Of a stretch of 64,000 nucleotides of DNA, positions 59,433 to 64,000 are shown piece by piece. Location of the stretch: assembly GCF_051020955.1 (NCBI RefSeq), contig NC_135029.1, positions 5,846,001 to 5,910,000 on the forward strand, in the 5' to 3' direction. The notes below the pieces were generated by a model, which searched no databases, was not told where the DNA came from, and saw nothing but the letters and a program-made list of their open reading frames with translations. This DNA comes from Megalopta genalis. Its lineage: Eukaryota > Arthropoda > Insecta > Hymenoptera > Halictidae. Position 1 is the first letter of the stretch; each line of letters starts with the position of its first letter. A program made the translations under genes and the position numbers.

Positions 59433-62133
59433 GCTTCCATAAAGTCACTGCAATTTATTTTACAATAATTGAGTTCCTAAGACGAGCGCTATTAAAAGCT
59501 GTTCAGAATTCAACAAGCTTTTTATCCAAATGCAAAATAATCGAAGACTTATCAGGCATACGAACAGGGCACAATTATAATTTCATTACTGGTTGGCCGA
59601 GTGCGAGCACAGTTAAATTGATAAAATAACATTATGTCGTCGCGCCGTTCGTAACGGTAGAGTAATTAGCAATTATTAGAGAAGCACGTTTCAAGTGCAA
59701 GGAAATTTCGTCGATTATCGCCGACGAAAGCATCCGGCTGCCTCTTCTGGTACAATCACCGAATGAGCATTTTCTATTCTTTTTCCAGCGTGGATATCGG
59801 ATAATAAGCGGAGAGTAAAAACACCGGGGAAGGGTGAGGCCGTTAATAACGGTGGCTCTTTATCGTTTATCCAAGCGAACGAGTCGGGAACGAGGCACCG
59901 TAATTACCGAAAGAGAACGCCTAGACGTTGTGACAAATAATGACGTAACTTAGCATCGATCTGACTATAAGTACCACTTCGGGTTCCGAAGTGGAACGAC
60001 GGAATAGAAGCAAAGGCGCGGGAATTGTTGTGCGCTGTGATGGAGTTAGCGAAGGAATCGCTGAAGTACAAAACTGGGGAATTCTGATGAAAACCAGCTA
60101 TCATAACCATGTGCCTCGTGTTCCTCGACAGATACCCCGCTAACAAAGGGAATTAATTATTTGCTTGAATTGAGCACGATTGCTTCCGGCAACATCCGCT
60201 ACATAATTTTCCGAGAATATTTCGCATTCAAAGGGGCTCTTCATTAAGTACGAAATATCAACGCGCGCCTGCACAGAATCAAAATGAATGTTCATCGTTT
60301 CTATACACTTGTATTATCGCTGTTCAATTGACTTCGACAAAGATTTCATACGAGCTTGCTCTACGGTCACACGATTCCATTATTTACATAATAAAAATCG
60401 AAATTTTACAGTTCCCGACAAATCACACCTTTTAACTCTTCATTATAACATAATTAGTGAATAGTAAAATAATTGTCTCTTTGAATGCTTTTGAATTTCA
60501 CAAAGAACTATTTCTATATGATATATTAAAAAGAATCATGTAGTAATTTTGATTAGTATCTTCTTAAAAATGACATTTGAACAATCCGAGAATTTTTGAA
60601 CAATTTACATGACAAAATAAATAGTAACCGAAGTGATTACTTAGCGTAGCGAAAGTCATTAGTGAAATGAAATCGATGGGAGTATGAAATTAAGCCAATT
60701 TTGTGTCTAATTGTGTCGAATTTGTTTCTGAGAAGCATAATACCTCGCGTTTTTTAGATATTTGTACGGTTATGGATATTACTGTGATCATAACTCCTTT
60801 ATAAATAAATATAATATTATACGTTATCCTGAATTCGAATAATCAGAACAGGAAGTATGAGTTATGGTAATTTTCAGTCAGTATAATTAATATATGACTC
60901 TAAAGTAAAAGTTATCTAACAATACTGCATACATATATCTATACATATATGTATATATGTATATATCCATACATATATCTAAGTAAATTATCAAATTAAC
61001 TTTATTAATGTAGTCATTATAAACTCAAATAATTATCTATAACGTGTACACTATAATAATTGTCCTTTTGTATCCTTTTAAAGTTCAAAAACCATTGTTA
61101 AATTATGAACCTTGTTTACGTGATATACTAGAAAGAATGAAGTAGTAATTTTGATTAATATTTTATCTAATAAAACGTCTAAAACGTTCGAAACATTTTA
61201 TAGCAACAAAAGTAGTTAGTCATCTTAAGTAACGTTAAATGAACATCCATACTCGTTGCAATATAATAATTATTCTAACGACTTACATACTTATTATTCT
61301 AACGATTCACAGATTTTTCTGTAAACGTTTTAATTTATAGCATGACATGATTTATAGTATAATAAACTGTGTGAAGTTATTGTTACTGCGAGCAAACAGA
61401 AACGTATAATTTTTATAGACGGGACGCTTTTAACGAAAGCTGCGTTATTATGCATTTCACAATACCAGGTGGAATAGATGAGTTTCACGGACGCCGAGGG
61501 TCGAGGAAAATTTTTGCACAGCACCGGCGCATAGTATTTATCGAAACGCCAACTCTTTTATATGCGCATCCTATTACGCGTCAGTGAACTATCACGTACG
61601 AATGCATTTACCAGCTCATGCTTGGGATAACGATCGTTCAAAACGGTTTTCGAGTGACGAAAATGATGCATATGTATTCACGGTACAGGTCCTCTTGACC
61701 GGTTACGTATCCAGCATCTATCGATTCCCGGGCGAATCGCATTTCCGGTGATTCACGATGCACGCACGCGCCCATCCGACGCATTTATGCCGGCAGTAAA
61801 ACCGAATGATGTGTATCAAATATTAATACCGTGGTAGTAGCAGCACGAATCACGAAGCTAGGAATTCAGCTGTCTCGGTACCGATCCCTGTCGGATTTCC
61901 GGTCGGAATATGTTTATCGATCACGTCTGTAAATTGCGTAACACTTTAACTTCGACAATAATATCTTTCCTCTGTCTTCTATCGGTCGGCAGGTACGTTC
62001 GTTTGTTAATGATCACGCTGCCATCCGCAGCGACGAGTTCGTTAATGGCCGTTCTGTTTTTAATATTTTCATAAAACTCGATATCCAGGAAAATTTTATT
62101 TCATATGAAGATGAGGGATATCTGTTTCAGGTC
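59431..62133. other. Gene-free interval
   Basis: Mixed composition. An 80-residue minus frame (59904-60146) is unrecognised. A TATATG/TACATA-rich patch lies at 60928-60981. Nothing else supported. Confidence 0.45.
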
Positions 62134-62501
62134 GTTATTTTCGATGCTGTTATTTGAAAATAATGATCATATCGATGTGTCTAAAATAATAGCAGTTCCG
62201 AATAATGAATTATGTACTTCGTTATTTTTTAATTTCATATATAATAACAGAAAGGATCCTAAAAATAATATGCACACTGTTTCAAATAGTTATAAAATAA
62301 CGTATAATTATGATAAAATAATTAATTTTTAAAAACGTGATTTTATCATTATTTGAAACAGTGTGCATGTTATTTCCAAAATTATTTCTTTTATGATATT
62401 TGAAATTAAATAATAACGAAGTAATTCGTTATTTGAAACTGCCATTGTTTCAAATGGATCGATATTATTTCTATTTTCAAATAACAACATTGGAAATAAT
62501 A
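62134..62501. repeat. Large foldback, about 160-bp arms
   Basis: The left arm (about 62134-62302) and right arm (about 62337-62501) are imperfect reverse complements along their whole length. Paired landmarks include TGTTATTTGAAAATA at the outer side, GTACTTCGTTATTTTTTAAT in the middle and GCACACTGTTTCAAATA at the inner side. The loop is about 35 bp. The plus frame at 62105-62332 lies inside the left arm and is not a gene. Confidence 0.75.
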
Positions 62502-62720
62502 TAATTAGCAGCCTTGTAAAATAACATGGTATTTAAAATGACTGTTTTAAATAATTATAAAATAAGATAAAATGTTATTTAAGATAATATTTCAAATAAC
62601 GTCATTTCAGAAGTGATTACAGGGAAGCATGGAAATAATTATGATATAAAATCCAATTCATTATGATATAAAGTCCAATTTGAAATAATATTTCAAATAA
62701 TGTCATTTCAAATGTGCCCA
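62502..62720. repeat. TTTCAAATAA-type repeats next to the foldback
   Basis: ATATTTCAAATAACGTCATT (about 62588) and ATATTTCAAATAATGTCATT (about 62686) are nearly identical, and ATGATATAAARTCCAATT occurs twice between them. The TTATTTGAAA theme continues from the adjacent foldback, suggesting a shared origin. Confidence 0.6.
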
Positions 62721-64000
62721 CATACAATTTTTATATATAATTATATTTAATATATAATTATCACATATATTATATTATATTTATCATATTTAATACTTGA
62801 TTCACGTTTCAAATTAAGACAATTAAGATTTTGGACAATTTTTGACACGCATTCTTGTATCAAAACTCTTTGATCTGTCCTTAATTAAATTTTCTAATAA
62901 ATTAAGTTTTCTCATCTCGCAAATATCTTTATTTTCCGTCTATTTTAATTTCTCATATTTTAAGTTTCACCAGAACGTGTAATACTGGAACAAATATTAA
63001 TATTTAATAAAACCTGCCTAAAACAGTGGGTCATAATTTCCACGTTACGTTCATTAAATATGAATATATCTCGAAATATTTGACCTCATTAAAAATCTAT
63101 AGTCTCCATTCGTATAACGATGTTAAATAAAATGTTAATAACGCAATAAACAATTCCAAAATTTTTTACTTTCTTCTTCAAGGTTTCCTATCACTGGTCT
63201 AAAATTTCCTTTGCATATGCTTGCCTATATAGTTTAATAACTTTCGGTTAGAACCAATTTTGAACAGAGTTCCGCAGTTCGGAAACACTGACGAAGAAAA
63301 TACCGTAGAACGATTTGCGAAAGTAACGGAATAGGTGGCAATTCGTCGGTGCAGTGTTCGACGAGAGCAGAGTATCATGGGGAAACTCTCATCGAAGATA
63401 TCGAAGAACCATTTTGGTTAAGTTTGCTGTATGTATAGTCGAGGGTTGTCGGAGATGCTCACTTTTATTCAGCGCAGATTCGATGGTTTTTGACCGAAAC
63501 CTTTATCGGTGCTAACGTGAAAAGGAAATCTGCGGAGCAATTTCAATATCAGAAACGGAAAGCTATCGAAACGTATGTATCACAGCTGGATAATCGCTAT
63601 TGGAATCCGTAGGTGTAGGAAGAGCATGATGTCGTTTCATATTCAAAAAGCATACAGTCTTTCTGACGTCTGAGATAATTACTTTCGATCGTTCGCTGCC
63701 CTTGATGCAGCATTTCTAGAAAATAGAAACTGTAAATAATAAATCTACCGTTATTTAGTTCCTTTTCGATAGCGCTTGCATGCGAAAAATGATTAAACCC
63801 ACGTCGAATCACTGTTAAAATATTATATATTGTCTTTCTAACATTATTTTTATACTTAGAATCATTGCATGTCTTTTTAATCTGTTTAAAGTTGTAACTC
63901 TGTGTAATAATATGATGATTATTTCACACGAATATGAATATTTCATAGACAGTTTACGATCGTTATTCTCAAACGATTACCCTTTAAATAATGTTTCCTT
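62721..64000. other. AT-rich interval, no gene seen
   Basis: One minus frame of 71 residues near the end (63597-63812) has no recognisable content. Nothing else supported. Confidence 0.45.

Noticed and set aside
62105..62332. 75-residue plus frame
   Set aside because: It lies inside the left arm of the foldback at 62134-62501.
1..64000. CRISPR arrays, rRNA, tRNA, well-known insect microRNAs and viral insertions
   Set aside because: Looked for by eye; no regular spacer array, no cloverleaf-type gene, no familiar mature microRNA sequence and no recognisable viral protein were seen. A systematic covariance or profile search would be needed for certainty.

Overview
This 64 kb window looks like non-coding nuclear DNA from an insect, most likely a hymenopteran (bee or ant type). 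Three things point that way. An internally deleted mariner element carries terminal inverted repeats (TIRs) of the TTGGGTTGGCAACTAAG type. Several short palindromic elements have TACAGGGTGTCCC-like or TTAA-flanked ends. Composition is strongly patchy: long AT-rich stretches are broken by CpG-rich islands with GA/CT microsatellites. I see no prokaryotic gene organisation, no operons, no CRISPR array and no recognisable rRNA or tRNA. The species cannot be fixed from the sequence alone.

No host gene can be supported. The only open frame with a recognisable family is the C-terminal part of a mariner transposase (about 23046-23426). A weaker relic of a second DDE-type transposase tail is read on the minus strand near 36900-37045. 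All other open frames are short. They lie in GC-rich islands where several frames are open at once, are made by tandem repeats, or start without ATG. The window is best read as an intergenic desert or part of a very large intron.

Layout. 1-720 is a GC-richer island with a heptamer repeat. 721-4300 is AT-rich. 4300-5770 is a GC/GA-rich island. 5773-6075 is half of a Tc1-like foldback repeat. 7040-8260 is a second GC island with CT microsatellites, followed by a 126-bp hairpin at 8546-8671. 10633-10996 is a 27-bp minisatellite that keeps a reading frame open. 15450-15950 is a GC-rich patch. 20980-21225 is a TTAA-flanked miniature inverted-repeat element (MITE). 22917-23498 is the mariner. 25000-26090 is a GC island with a G-quadruplex motif. 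26369-26696 is a second TTAA MITE. 29800-31050 is a GC island. 31600-32260 is a diverged tandem duplication. 33048-33610 holds a truncated Tc1-like copy, an AT satellite and an 82-bp TTAA element. 35247-35430 is a degenerate minisatellite. 36763-37477 pairs a transposase relic with a palindromic MITE. 37490-38420 is a GC island. 38939-39493 is a complete Tc1-like foldback element. 40440-41490 is a GC island. 42945-43438 is a long inverted repeat. 46022-46047 is a G-quadruplex motif. 48130-49640 is a GC island with pentamer repeats. 49770-50045 is a nested repeat cluster. 53397-53751 is the second palindromic MITE. 54854-55022 is a Tc1-like end. 56020-56690 is GC-rich with pentamer and about 40-bp periodic repeats. 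59370-59430 is a (TA)n tract. 62134-62501 is a large foldback.

No genes work together here. The connecting theme is repeat biology: non-autonomous DNA elements of at least three terminal types (mariner TIR with TA, CAGGGTGTCCC with TA, and several TTAA types), plus unclassified foldbacks and a dispersed motif that recurs across the window.
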